NCBI GenBank assembly: GCA_002335605.1
Contig: BEDY01000001.1
Coordinates: 310,001 to 374,000 of the forward strand
From: Prillingera fragicola
Taxonomy: Eukaryota; Basidiomycota; Tremellomycetes; Trichosporonales; Trichosporonaceae
DNA length: 64,000 bases
Direction of reading: 5' to 3'
The notes beneath the pieces were generated by a model that was not told the DNA's origin, ran no database searches, and saw only the letters and a list, made by a program, of their open reading frames with translations. The number at the start of each line of letters is the position of its first letter. Position 1 is the first letter of the stretch. The translations under genes and the position numbers were made by a program. Shown here piece by piece: positions 45,043-55,377 of this stretch.

Positions 45043-45155
45043 GTTTGGAGAAGTAGTGGGGGACGTCAAAGTGGAGGCGGAAAAAGTCGACCCCCAATGG
45101 CCAACAACACGGCCGGCCGCGTTCATCATCACCCACCTACTCACTCACCCCACCA
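45043..45155. promoter_or_regulatory. 113-bp bidirectional promoter, PET191 / mitochondrial protein
   Basis: Only 113 bp separate two divergent start codons whose products both look mitochondrial, so the two genes probably share control elements. The part next to the plus-strand gene is rich in CACC/CCAC. Confidence 0.55.
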
Positions 45156-45864
45156 ATGCTTCCACGACACGCAGCACAACGCACCTTCACCGGTGCAGTC
45201 ACACCGTTGCGCGCCGCCGCTCGCGCACCAGTGAGGCGCATGGCGACCGAGCCTCCGGCGCGTAACCCCAACGCACCAGCGTTCAATCTCCGCCCATCGT
45301 TCAACGACCTGCGACACCTGCCAGTGCCCCCGATCTCGCAGCGCCTGCGTCCCCTCGTCCCCTTCCTCATCTGGTGGTCCATCATCACCTCACTCGCGGT
45401 GCACATGCTGCACATGCGGCGGCGGGGCGAAGAGGAGACTGCGCGCGCAGAGGCACAGCAGTCGGTCCTCCAGAGTCTCATCCAGCGGTTTGAGAACGGC
45501 CAAGTCGTCTCCGACGTCGAGATTAGGAGGGAGCTCGAGATGGTCGGCTTGAGGGAACGTACCGAGCTCACGGCCGACCTTACGGCTGAACTCACCGAGC
45601 TTCGCGACGTTGGGTGGTGGGAGGTCATTCTTGGTCGCAAGAACAGGCAGGACCGTGTCGATGCGGCACAGGGTGTCGTGCCCCTGGACAGCGAGGACCA
45701 GGCCGTCGAGGAGTGGACTCAGAGTTCGTTGCATGATTAGAAAGAGTGCTGACCCTTCAGTCGTCAAAGAGGCCACGACCACCGAGCCCGCACCAGAGCT
45801 CCAGCCGACGAAAGCGCGCGAGGGTGTTGCCCGTCGCGCAGCTACCTCAAATGTCTACCTCTAA
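45156..45864 (+). CDS. Probable mitochondrial inner-membrane protein, unknown
   Basis: Exons 45156-45723 and 45761-45864 give 223 residues. The N-terminus MLPRHAAQRTFTGAVTPLRA followed by AARAPVRRM has many Arg and no acids in the first 30 residues, a classic mitochondrial presequence with Arg-based cleavage sites. A single hydrophobic segment near residues 70-90 (LVPFLIWWSIITSLAVHML) is followed by a long charged helix (ETARAEAQQSVLQSLIQRF, EIRRELEMVGLRERTEL) that could form a coiled coil, then GWWEVILGRKN. Reading through the intron instead would end the protein at 194 residues (stop at 45740). The spliced version continues with an Ala/Glu-rich tail. I do not recognise the family. Confidence 0.65.
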
Positions 45865-45986
45865 TCTCGCTCCATCCAGAACCGACCACTCATAAACGCA
45901 GCGTAGCGTACATTACATGCATACAACATGGCACATTAGCACTCCGAGATCGCCAAAAAGATGATGACAGCTATTCTCTACACTTT

Positions 45987-47214
45987 CTAACGGCGCCAAC
46001 GCTTGGTAGGCCGTTCACTGACAACAAGCCGCACCACTTCCTCCTTGCTCGGCGGCGCGAGCAGTGGACACGCCGCCCACCACTTTTCCTCTCCACCACT
46101 TCCCAGAGGACACCACCCTGTATGTGCCGCAAGAACATCGAGTTCGCGCGCGCGGAACGTCCACAGACCTACACGGCGCTGGCACACCCGACAGCTCACA
46201 ATGTCGGTGTGCGTGCCGGTATCGTCGCCGAGAAGTGGTGCGACGTGGTCCGCCTTTGCTGGAAAGCTCGGGTCGAGTGGATACCAGCCAAACCATGCGA
46301 GCCGGACTGCGTCCGCTGACAAGGGGGCCAGGACGTCGTCTGGCCTACGTGCAGCCTCGTAACGCTCCAAAGCCACGCGCAGTGCGTCAACCTGGTCGGC
46401 GGTCGCTGGGGACGATATCCTCGGTGGCTCGGGCGAACTGAGGGTGCGCGCTTGCAGAGCCCGTGCAAGCGGGGCAAGACTCAGCGCCACCAAGGGATGC
46501 AGCGCCGTGCGCAGCTGCCGAGGCAACTCTGCCGGCGACGAGCACACCCGCCACGGGCACCCTGGTGCGTGTCGGCTGCTCAAGCCCGCGGCGAGCCGCC
46601 GAACCACCTCAGCTCGCACCTTGTGCGGCAGCGCATTCAGACCTCCCACGCCCCATGTTCCTGCACACCCCGAGGCGCAAGCAAATCCGTCTAGCCCGCT
46701 GGACACCCATCCGTGCAGAGCGGCAGCGATCGGCGCAATAGCGGCCGGAAGGAGCTGGGACGTCGAACCTGGCACGAAAGTGCGGAGGCGGGCAAGGAGG
46801 GGTAGTGGCGAGAACGGCGCAAACGTGTTGACTGGTGGGAGCTGGGGAATGGGCAGAGTCGACGGTGTAAACCGCGGCACGGGGGCAGGCTGCGCGTAGA
46901 TGCGCCGCTTGCGGGCGACGGGGACGAGGAGCGAGTCCAGAGCGGCGAGGAGGTCGGCCTGACGTTAGCGAGCGGCAAATAGGTGGACCTACTCTTGATA
47001 TCACGCGTGCTGGTGGCTGTTCATCGGCAGACTTGTCCTCGGCATCGGCATCGTCGTCCTGCGACGTCAGCTATTTGCCGAAGATGAGGTGAGCTGAGCC
47101 TACCGAGTCGTCCCACTCGTCGCCGTCGTACATGGCACGAAAGACATCGTGGATGTCGGAGTCAACTGAGACACCATCCGGCGGCGCTGCTGGGGTTGTT
47201 GCAGCTTCCGTCAT
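45987..47214 (-). CDS. C3HC zinc-finger protein, NIPA/ZC3HC1-Rsm1-like
   Basis: Exons 47104-47214, 46993-47058 and 45987-46958 encode 382 residues. The start MTEAATTPAAPPDG is followed by an acidic stretch (DGDEWDDS-DDDADAEDKSAD). The first zinc domain lies around residues 120-175, with FACASGCAGTWGV and CPWRVC. A second, Rsm1-like zinc module near residue 290 reads DIVSCRVCQRRVGLW and ends AAHTGWCPLG. The pair of domains separated by a helical block is the layout of NIPA/ZC3HC1 in animals and Rsm1/Pml39 in yeasts, nuclear-basket proteins linked to mRNA export and quality control. The fine role here is inferred. The very Leu/Ala-rich first domain is less canonical than the second. Confidence 0.8.
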
Positions 47215-48048
47215 GCTGCCGATGGTGATGAGGATCGAGAGGAGACTGTACTGACCTCGCTTCAATGTCGATGGTCATTGACGCACAGCCAGGAGCGGTC
47301 GCTGTAGACAAAATACTCCCGCTATACTTCCGTCTCTCGCACCCCAGCGTCCGCGCCCTCCCTGCCGCCAGCGCCCAACTTTTCTCTCTCTCTTTCTCTT
47401 CTTCTTCTTTACAGTGAAGCGCTTCCTCAAGTACCCCCCCTGCCCTCGCTGGCGGGGGGTACCGGGGCACAGCCCCCCGGCGTCTCGTCGGGGATCAGGC
47501 TTGTGACCGCGCCAGAGCGAACACGCTTGGTTTCGTTAGCTGCTGGCACGCTCCTTTGCGGGCACCTAATAGCCAGTCTCTTGATAGTAGCCTTGCGACA
47601 TTCGGACAACCGAGGGATCTCTTTTTGTGGTTTATGATAATGTATGTGTGACGTTCGCGGTGTGTTGCATGCGCGGGGCGACTGGGATATATTCTGCGTT
47701 GTTAACATGGTGTGGGCCATCATATGCCCTTCATATAGCAACCTTCCTTCGTCACACGCCTATACATGGCACAACACGCTGGCAACGTGACGAGCTTCAC
47801 GACACCAGCGCAGAATCATGTCCCAAAGAACTCAGCGCAGACACTTTTACCCCAGAATCAAGGCTCGTAGTCACCTTGTCGGCCCCTCGACATACACGAA
47901 CACAAACAAAGTGGGGTGCAGGTTTCGCAACAACTCGCGCAGTGGAGACTGGTCACAACATTGCATCATTTCTGGTTTGTTATATGTTTACGCGTACAAC
48001 TCGTCTTCAGATTTTAAACTAGATCAACTTCAAAACTTCAGATCAGCC
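47215..48048. other. Intergenic region between the C3HC gene and the multi-zinc-finger gene
   Basis: 834 bp. It contains a C/T-rich leader next to the C3HC start and a GC-rich inverted-repeat hairpin at 47431-47462. No gene can be supported. Confidence 0.5.
47431..47462. repeat. GC-rich hairpin (9-bp perfect inverted repeat)
   Basis: GTACCCCCC at 47431-47439 pairs perfectly with GGGGGGTAC at 47454-47462 across a 14-nt loop. A second shorter G/C inverted repeat (CCGGGG and CCCCGG) follows directly. Confidence 0.75.
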
Positions 48049-51000
48049 TCAGAGAATGACCATCTCGTCATCACTGTTTTCTTCTTGTTCACCAGCAGCA
48101 CTAGCCCTCAAGGCAGCCTGCAAATCGTTATACTCCTTTTGATTGGCCTCACGCGCGCTCGCAGCCAGGACGGCGAGGTACTCGGCGTCTTCTTCAAACG
48201 ATTGCGAGTCGTTCGAGAGATGGTCCCAGTCGTCGCTCGGGATGCGCTGAAGTTGTGGCGGAGAAATACGACGGCCGGTCGAGGGACCAGCCGTTGAGGG
48301 TGTCGCGTCGCGCACAAAGGTCGTGTCATGTGCGGTCCGGGGGGGCTGGGACGTGGAGGCCTCAGCTTGCTTGAGTGGGAGAGGAGGCACCTCGCTTGCC
48401 GGTTGAAGTAGCGTGAGCGACGTGGCAGAGTCTCCAGCGTTGGCCGCCATGGCGGTGGCTGCTTGAGGCTCCTGTTTGACGGACGCGGCCGCAGAGCTCG
48501 CCCACAAGAACGCAGAGTCGGGTATGCCCTCATCGGTGTCGTCGTCTGACACACCCGGGTCCGACATTTCAATATCATCAATGTTGCTTGGAATGCCCTC
48601 GGAGATGCATTCATCTTCCTCAAGGGCATCATCTCGGGTGCTGCCCACCTGCTCCGTCAACGAAACGGTCGGCTGGTCTGTCTGCTCCATCTCAAGATGC
48701 TCCCAGCGCTTCAAGACTGCACGATGGGCGAAGTCGTCATCATCCCTGGCTTCGCCCTCTCGCGCGATCCGGGCAGGAAACGATGCAGCTGGGCCGTAAG
48801 GCGGGCCCCTGTCGCGGTGCTCTTGCTGATGCTGGCGGTTCTGCGCAATCAATTCAGGCGGTGGCCAGGGCGCATTGCCTGCCTGGGTGGGTGCATCCCA
48901 GGCCTCCTCTTGAAGGCCTAGGTAGCCACGAAGCGCATGGCGCGCCCGAGCCATGTCGGTGATACGCAGATCGTAGTCGTCGGTATAGAACCAAAGCCAC
49001 GAGTGGAGCTGCTGAAGGCCCATGTCGGCCAGGTGACTAGGTTGAGTGATCTCGACGAGATGGGGCAGTGGCGGTGCTATGCCGTCAAACCGTGGGACAC
49101 TCTTGAGGGTCAAACCGAGAAGCTGAGCAGTGCGGTTGTATTCGCGAGCCGCAAGCATGTCCCGCTGGGCGCTGTGCTCCGAAATGCATCTTTCCGTGAT
49201 CTCCTTCATCTCCAGCGTGACTGCGGCGAGGTGGTTGCTCGTTTCGGACAGTGAGGCTTTAAGTCGCTCGTTCTCGCGGCGCAGAGTACCAATGGCGAGA
49301 TTCGTGGCGTCGCCATGGGACTCGACATCGTCACCGCAATTTTCAGAGCTCATCTCCGTGTCGCCATCAGTGGCAGCTGCCTTGCCCTTGCCTTTGCGGT
49401 CCACTTCGTTTGTGCACATGGCTTGGTCGTTGCCTTCGTTCTCGTTCGAGCCCTCGTCTTCATCCTCAAATCGGACCTTGGTCTTAGGAAGCCACTTCCA
49501 GCCCGGCTCGGGAGGGCAGATCACACGAAGAGGGTTGAGCACAAGAGAGGCCTCGAGCGTCCCACTGGGTCGCGCGCAGCTGATACCGCTAGGGCGGAAG
49601 GGAGGCGGATGGACCGGAGGCTCAAGAATGTCAGGCTGGACACCTGGACGCCTGACCGCGCAGCCGTGGCAGTAGTTGCGCATGTAGCCGTTGCGAACAT
49701 CGCACGATGGGCAGGCCCAATAGTCTTCATCCGTGGCGTTTGAGTCACGCCAGCCTCCAGGCATGGGCTGGTCGGCAGCGTCGACGGGTTCAATGACCGC
49801 CGGTGATGGCGACGCAGCAGGCGAGGGTGGGGCTTGCGGCTCCCTGCGCGCCGTTCTGCACTTGGAGCATGTATGTGCGGACTCAAAGTTTGGTGATGAG
49901 CAGTTGTTGCAGAACCACCTCGTGGCCTTTCCCGAGGGTCCGCGCCGCAGCGCCTCGGAGGCCGGTGAGGTCTGTGACGCACCGTGCGCGGCGGACGGAC
50001 CAGTCGACTGCCTAGGAGATGTTGCACCAAAGCGTGGGTCCGCTACCAGACCAGCCACGTCCACCGGCGACACGGCCGCCTGCCTACGTGCGGTGTCGAA
50101 CCCGGAACCGCGGCACTCCGCGGGCCTGAAAGGTTCGATACACCAAACACAGCTTGCGCAGGAGGGATGGCTCATCCTGCCGCAGGCTTCGCATTGGCGG
50201 TGTGCAGGCTTTGAGCAGCAGAACTTGCAGTCATCCTCAGCTGGCGGGTTCTCACTCTGGCACCTCTTGCACGACCATGAGACAGAGCGGACGTCCCCCA
50301 TGACGGGCAAAGGCTCGAGGCACCATACGCACTGCTGGGAGGACGGGTGGCTTTCCCCCGAACACGAGACACAGTGAATGAGATCCGGTACCGCGTTGCA
50401 AAAAGCGCACTCGTAAGACGAAGGCCTGTTCCACCGGCGACACGGGGCGCATTTCCACCTGACAGCAGGCAGTTCCTGTGCCTGCCGACGGCTCTGCGTT
50501 GGTCGCTGGCACTGGCAGAAGCTGCATTCCGAAGTGCGGACAGAGGTTTCCGTGCCACACTGCTCGCACAACCAGCGAGGAATACGTTGGTCGCTCTGCC
50601 CAGGAATGAAAGGCCGCAGGCCCACCCCGCAGGCATTACAGCTTTCGGAAGTAGAACTGTTTCTGCTGGTGCACGAGCGACAGGCCCACCCTTGGCTAGG
50701 GGCCCATGGTGAGCAGTAGTCCTCGGCTCGATAGTTGGGGGCAGAGGAAAGCCTGGCAGCGACTGTCCTGTCCGTATTCGTCGCCTCGTCGGCCCCCTCG
50801 CCCATCCTCTGGTTGTCAAGCGGACGTGCAGTCTCTTGGGGGAGCAAAGGGTGCTCATCCGCTGAGCCTCCACCGACACTCAGCCTGAAATCGTCTTGGC
50901 CCTCGATAGCGTCATCGGCTTCGCTCTGAGAAACGACTTCGATAGGGGCAACGGCAGCACTCCCAAAGTCGACCGTGTCGCGCACATCCTGAGCGGCGTC

Positions 51001-52491
51001 GCGCGCCTGGCCACCCTGGCGCGCGTCTGGTTCGCCCGCAGCAATCCACAGTGTTTGCATGACGGCGTACGCATCGCGGCGGGCCACCGAGGGCGCATCG
51101 TTGACTGGGGCGAGACAGACGTGACACTCGGAGATGATGGAATCGCGGGTGCCGCACACGGGGCAAGTCGAGTAGGGCACGGGGCTAGACGTGGGATGGG
51201 AAAGGGAGCCGCCCGGGTGAAATCCGCGTTGCACACACGTGGAGGTCCTTGTCTCGCCCAATGCCTCGTCACTTTGGTGTGCGGCTTGCTCGTCGGCCGT
51301 CCTCTTTGCTTTCTTGGCCTTACGGAGAGCCGATGGGCGTTGGCGTTCAGCCCTCATCTCATGAAGGCGGTCGAAAGCCGATCGGCGTTGACGTTCAGCC
51401 CTCATCTCGTGAATGCGGTCGAGAGCGATCTGCGCCTCGCCCGCTGTTTTGAACACGGGACGGCGTTGGACATTGCAGCTGACGCAACCTTCTACAGCGT
51501 CGGAATTGTAGCAATCACAGACAAGACACTTCCAAGGCTTGGTCTCGGGAGCGACTGTGGCGACTTCGCTGGGAAGGCTTGGTCGTGGCATGGAGCGACA
51601 CCAGTTGGAGCAGTTGGTGGCAGTGAAAGGATTGGCTTTGCCACACTCCTCGCATATGAAGTTAGACAGCCTCCTGGAGAGGGCAGCAACCGTCATGCGA
51701 GAGCTGCGGCCGTTTCTTTGTCCTGCAGTCAATCCTATGATGGTAAATCCAGCTTCAGACGCGGTCGTGGAATTCTGATTAGTACCAGTCGGTTCTTGCA
51801 CGCGATCCAGACTAGCGTGGTCATGACTGTCAAAGGCTTCGCCCATCTAGGCAATGTCAGTGTCCGACTGCACCGGCTTTGGTTTGCGTGAACGTACTTT
51901 GTCCAGGATGTCCAGACTCGGAGCAACATCGACCAGCTGAGCGGTCGGTGGTGCATTCACAGCCTGGAGAGCATTGCTGCTGGTGCCGTGCCTGTGCGTC
52001 GCTTCAGAGTTCACATTGGTCGCAACCTGTGCAGCGTCGACAGAGGCCGTACGGAGTCGCTGCGCTGCGCGTTCGCCACTGCCTTTACCAAGATGAGAGA
52101 CGTCTGCGTCTGCAGCAGTGCGCTTGTGGCAACTGGAGGTGGGGCTGGCTGCCTCAGTGTTCTGTGTCCGAGGCGAGTCCTGTGAAAGCCGCGGTGCGTT
52201 CTCACGCCTGGCTGGCGTGAACATGAAGTTGTGCACGTCGTTGCTGTCGTCGTCCGAGCTCAGGACATGATAGTCGGAGTACCTGGAAGAGATTGTCAGC
52301 CCCTGATGTGCACAGTGCATGCGAGAGGCTGCCTACGGAGAGAGTTGTGGAGTTGACATAGTAGTTAGGTTTGCCACCAGTGGAGTGGGTGGTGCGGTAA
52401 GATTGTGATCTTGAGTATGGACAGTGTCGTCGCTGCTGTCTGACGTGTCGCTGGGTGCCGCTGATGGCGACCGAGGCAGGCCTCCAGCCAT
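48049..52491 (-). CDS. Large protein with eleven RanBP2-like zinc fingers and a C-terminal UIM-like helix
   Basis: Exons 52337-52491, 51898-52282 and 48049-51846 encode 1,445 residues; numbers below count from the third exon (add 180). Eleven C-X2-C...C-X2-C modules lie at about 65-83, 105-124, 228-244, 388-406, 426-444, 465-483, 491-509, 525-543, 551-569, 645-663 and 711-729. Several fit the RanBP2/NZF consensus W-X-C-X2-C-X3-N-X6-C-X2-C, for example WACRSCTSRNSSTSESCNAC and WKCAPCRRWNRPSSYECAFC; others lack the Trp. A coiled coil (LRRENERLKASLSETSNHL) sits at 854-890. The C-terminus is acidic and carries DLQAALRASAAGE, a good UIM match, preceded by a weaker copy. NZF and UIM modules usually bind ubiquitin, RanBP2 fingers also RNA. 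I know no named protein with this layout. The start at 52491 is chosen; the frame is open to 52701. Confidence 0.85.
51331..51420 (-). repeat. In-frame tandem repeat in the zinc-finger protein
   Basis: Two 15-residue copies, DRIHEMRAERQRRSA-F and DRLHEMRAERQRPSA, stand head to tail at third-exon residues 143-172. The DNA copies are highly similar, pointing to a recent internal duplication of a basic helix. Confidence 0.85.
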
Positions 52492-53360
52492 CTTGTCAAG
52501 GCAGTCTGTTTGTGAAGAGGATGGAGCAATGCTGCGAGTACCGTTCAGTGGGTGGCAACTCGAGTAGTGGGACCACTCGACATCGAGGTCGGTGCCTGGA
52601 AAGGCTACACATTGGCGACTGTTCTTGTCCTTGTCAGTGGTTTCGTCGAGTTGTGGATTGCTAACTCGAATAGACTCGTGTATGCAGAGCAGTACTGACA
52701 CAGAGAAGAGGGAGGCTACACACTATCTCACAGGATGGCGAGCGGGGCTGGCTGACGTGAAATGACCTCTGGATCCATGTCCAGGTCAAGATGTGGATGC
52801 AGCAGCAATCCCAAATGTTGTCGTTGCTCTTCATCCCAACCATGTTGCCAGCTCACCCATGCACTAAACGTCGACTCTCACATAACAGCTTGCTGATGAT
52901 ATGAACAGCTCTATGACAGTACAGGCCAGCGCCTGCATGCGTCTGCAACTGCTCCGCGCTCGTACTGCCACATGCACGCCCAGTGCGCTGCTGCCTGGAC
53001 CGGCCTTTGGTGGACAAAACATACTCCAAGCCATCACCCCCTCCTTTGCGGCCACTGCCTATTTAGCAAGGTGCCGGCGCGCCGGCAGTTATGCTCTGGC
53101 CATGTCTCAAGAACGAGCTAACGACTAGCAAGCGACCTCCTTTGGACTGCTGCACAGAATATCCTTGTTCTGGTCTGCGTGCCGGTGGATCCAGAAGGTT
53201 GGTGGGCGCCCCAGTATTTCAAGTACTATAAGGTCGTTGTTCGATCTCTTGTAGCCTCACCAACCTCCTCTTCCCCAGTCTTCAACTCGTTTCTACTCCC
53301 CCTCACAGCTTGAAGCTTGATTTCTTGACTCCCCCGACAGCCCACTGTCTACACGTCAAC
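52492..53360. other. Divergent intergenic region, zinc-finger protein / proline-rich protein
   Basis: 869 bp between two divergent start codons. The frame upstream of the zinc-finger start stays open to an ATG at 52701, so the N-terminus may be longer. The plus-strand leader before 53361 is C/T-rich. No other gene is seen. Confidence 0.5.
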
Positions 53361-54876
53361 ATGCCGACAAACAGCAACGACGGGGCGTTTATACACCTCA
53401 GTTTCGACCTTGCATCAGCTTCAGGTATACCTCCTCCCTCGTACACCAAGCATCCCATCAGTCACCGACACACTCTCCCAGCTGGCACTCTGGCTCCCCT
53501 CTGGGAGGTTGAGGACGATCACAAGCCAGCGACCCGCGTCAAGCCGTACGCGGCACTCGCATGTGCGCCCCTCAAAGTTCCAGTACCAGTGGATGACCGC
53601 ATCCTGTGTCAAATACCAGCTCAGCCTCACTTCCGCAACACTAGAAACTCGCTCCAGCGGTTTACGACTCCTATGCCGTCCCCTGCTTCACTGCGCATGC
53701 CCGAACCGCACGTCCGCCCCGACAATCTCTGTCAGTCTGCACAGCTAGTTTCCTCTACGGTATGCTATCCGCCAACACACCAGACGTTGGGCACTCCGCC
53801 ACCTGTTCCTCCACAGTCGCGGCGAGTAGTACACCACAGTCTTTCCCTGCCTGTACCAACTACCCGTCAAATCGTTCCTCCTGGCCCGCACACCGCTCCG
53901 GCAGCACCTCAGCGCATCTTGACCAAGTCGCCTCAGCAAATGTCGTCGCCCTCAACATACCATCAGCCAAGGTCTCCTCGGGGCCCACGTTCTTTCCCCT
54001 CACCACCCGTTCCAGCTCTCCCTCAGCGTGTACCTACGCAGAATCTCAACCCAGTGCTCACACGCCTCAACACCCACCTCGCTCCTCTCCAACAAGCCGC
54101 CACAACCCTAGAGGCATCAGCCCACGCCCTTGCCACGGTCCTCGCCACTCCAGCGACATCCCACATCCCACGTCACCACCGCACTCTCTCTGCACCCGTC
54201 AGCATTCTAGCCCAAGACAAGCTCACTCAACGAGCCGACCGTCTCGTCTCTCTCGCTCGCATGCGCCTAGGCACAGCACCCGCAGCACTGCTAGACGCTG
54301 ACATTCGCGCACTCATCACCCAAATTGACACGCTCCGCGACAACCTCCTCCGCATGGGCGCAGCAACTAACGGCGCCCGCGAGCTGGAGCAGGATGTCGA
54401 GCGGCTCCGTGGCAAACTCTGCGGAACTCTGGACACGCTTTGTGATGAGGTCATCAAGGAGCCATCCCCACAGCCTCAGAGGCGCACGCATACTCGCAGC
54501 AGCAGCGCTACAGCCACGATGGGCAGCCCAGCTCCATCACTCAACCGCCTCGATCGTCCCTGTGTACCTAGCGCACCCCCTCGGGCAGCCGACGCACCGA
54601 CGCACTTTCCCGTAAGTTGTTTTGGTGGTTCATTGCTGACAGCAGACCCTCTCATGCTGGTCAGACATCCAATCCCTCCCGACATCCCAACTGCTCGCCT
54701 GGCTCGCGTTCTACCAGCGGGGAACGCTCCAGGTTGGCCGAGGCGGGGCCAAGGAGAGCGAGCTCCGGGAGTTGCTGTTCGAGTATGCGCGGGCTGATGA
54801 CAGCGTGGCTATTATTGAGGAGAGGGCGGTTGAGAGGCGGAGACGGCGTGGGTTGTGGCGGCCCTTGCACGGATAG
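53361..54876 (+). CDS. Proline/serine-rich protein with C-terminal helical region, unknown
   Basis: Exons 53361-54611 and 54646-54876 encode 493 residues. Residues 1-240 are low-complexity and rich in Pro, Ser, Thr and His (TLGTPPPVPPQSRRVVHHSL), hence probably disordered. Residues about 240-375 form amphipathic helices (LTRLNTHLAPLQQAATTLEA, LDADIRALITQIDTLRDNLL, ELEQDVERLRGKLCGTLDTL), a likely coiled coil. After a second disordered stretch, splicing opens a compact C-terminus (QSLPTSQLLAWLAFYQRGTL, ELRELLFEYARADDSVAIIE) ending in an Arg-rich tail. Without the 34-nt intron the frame becomes basic low-complexity sequence, so the spliced form is preferred. I do not recognise a family. It is divergent from the multi-zinc-finger gene. 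Confidence 0.65.
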
Positions 54877-55377
54877 GTTGTGAGTTGGTCGAATGCGCCG
54901 TACATGCGCTGGCGCTTGTGCTCTAGTTGTATGGTCGTGGAGGTCGAAGAGGTGAAGTACATGCAGGCATACACGAGACTGCGGTGGCCGAGAAATCTGA
55001 CGTTACGGACTGTGGATGAGAAGGCATCAATCTATGAGCGCGGTGTAGGTAGTGGCAGTCAATAGCCACACCCACTCACAGGCTGCCGTTTTACACCGAG
55101 TCTCACATCCACGAATGCATACCATGGAGCACCCCCCACGGTTGTACACTTGCCCACTCGGTCATGCATGCATCTGATAAGATATCCTCGCCAAGAGCTG
55201 CGGTCGTCGTCGTACGTGGACCTGAAACGTGGGTGTTTTTCCCTGTTGTTTTGCCGCGTCGATCACCCAAACCCTGGCCACATGTCACCGACAACCACTA
55301 CCCATCTTCACAGCTTCTCCTCCTCCCATCACCTCTCAACCTTTTCTCCTACCTCCTCACGACTTGGGCTCAGCAAA
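54877..55377. other. Intergenic region before the surface-protein gene
   Basis: 501 bp. Its last 130 bp are C/T-rich with repeated TCCTCC and CACC runs, leader-like. No exon encoding a signal peptide could be convincingly joined to the next gene. Confidence 0.45.

Noticed and set aside
52492..52701. Extending the zinc-finger protein to the ATG at 52701
   Set aside because: The added residues lack the composition of the rest of the N-terminus. The ATG at 52491 is simpler, and the choice is uncertain.
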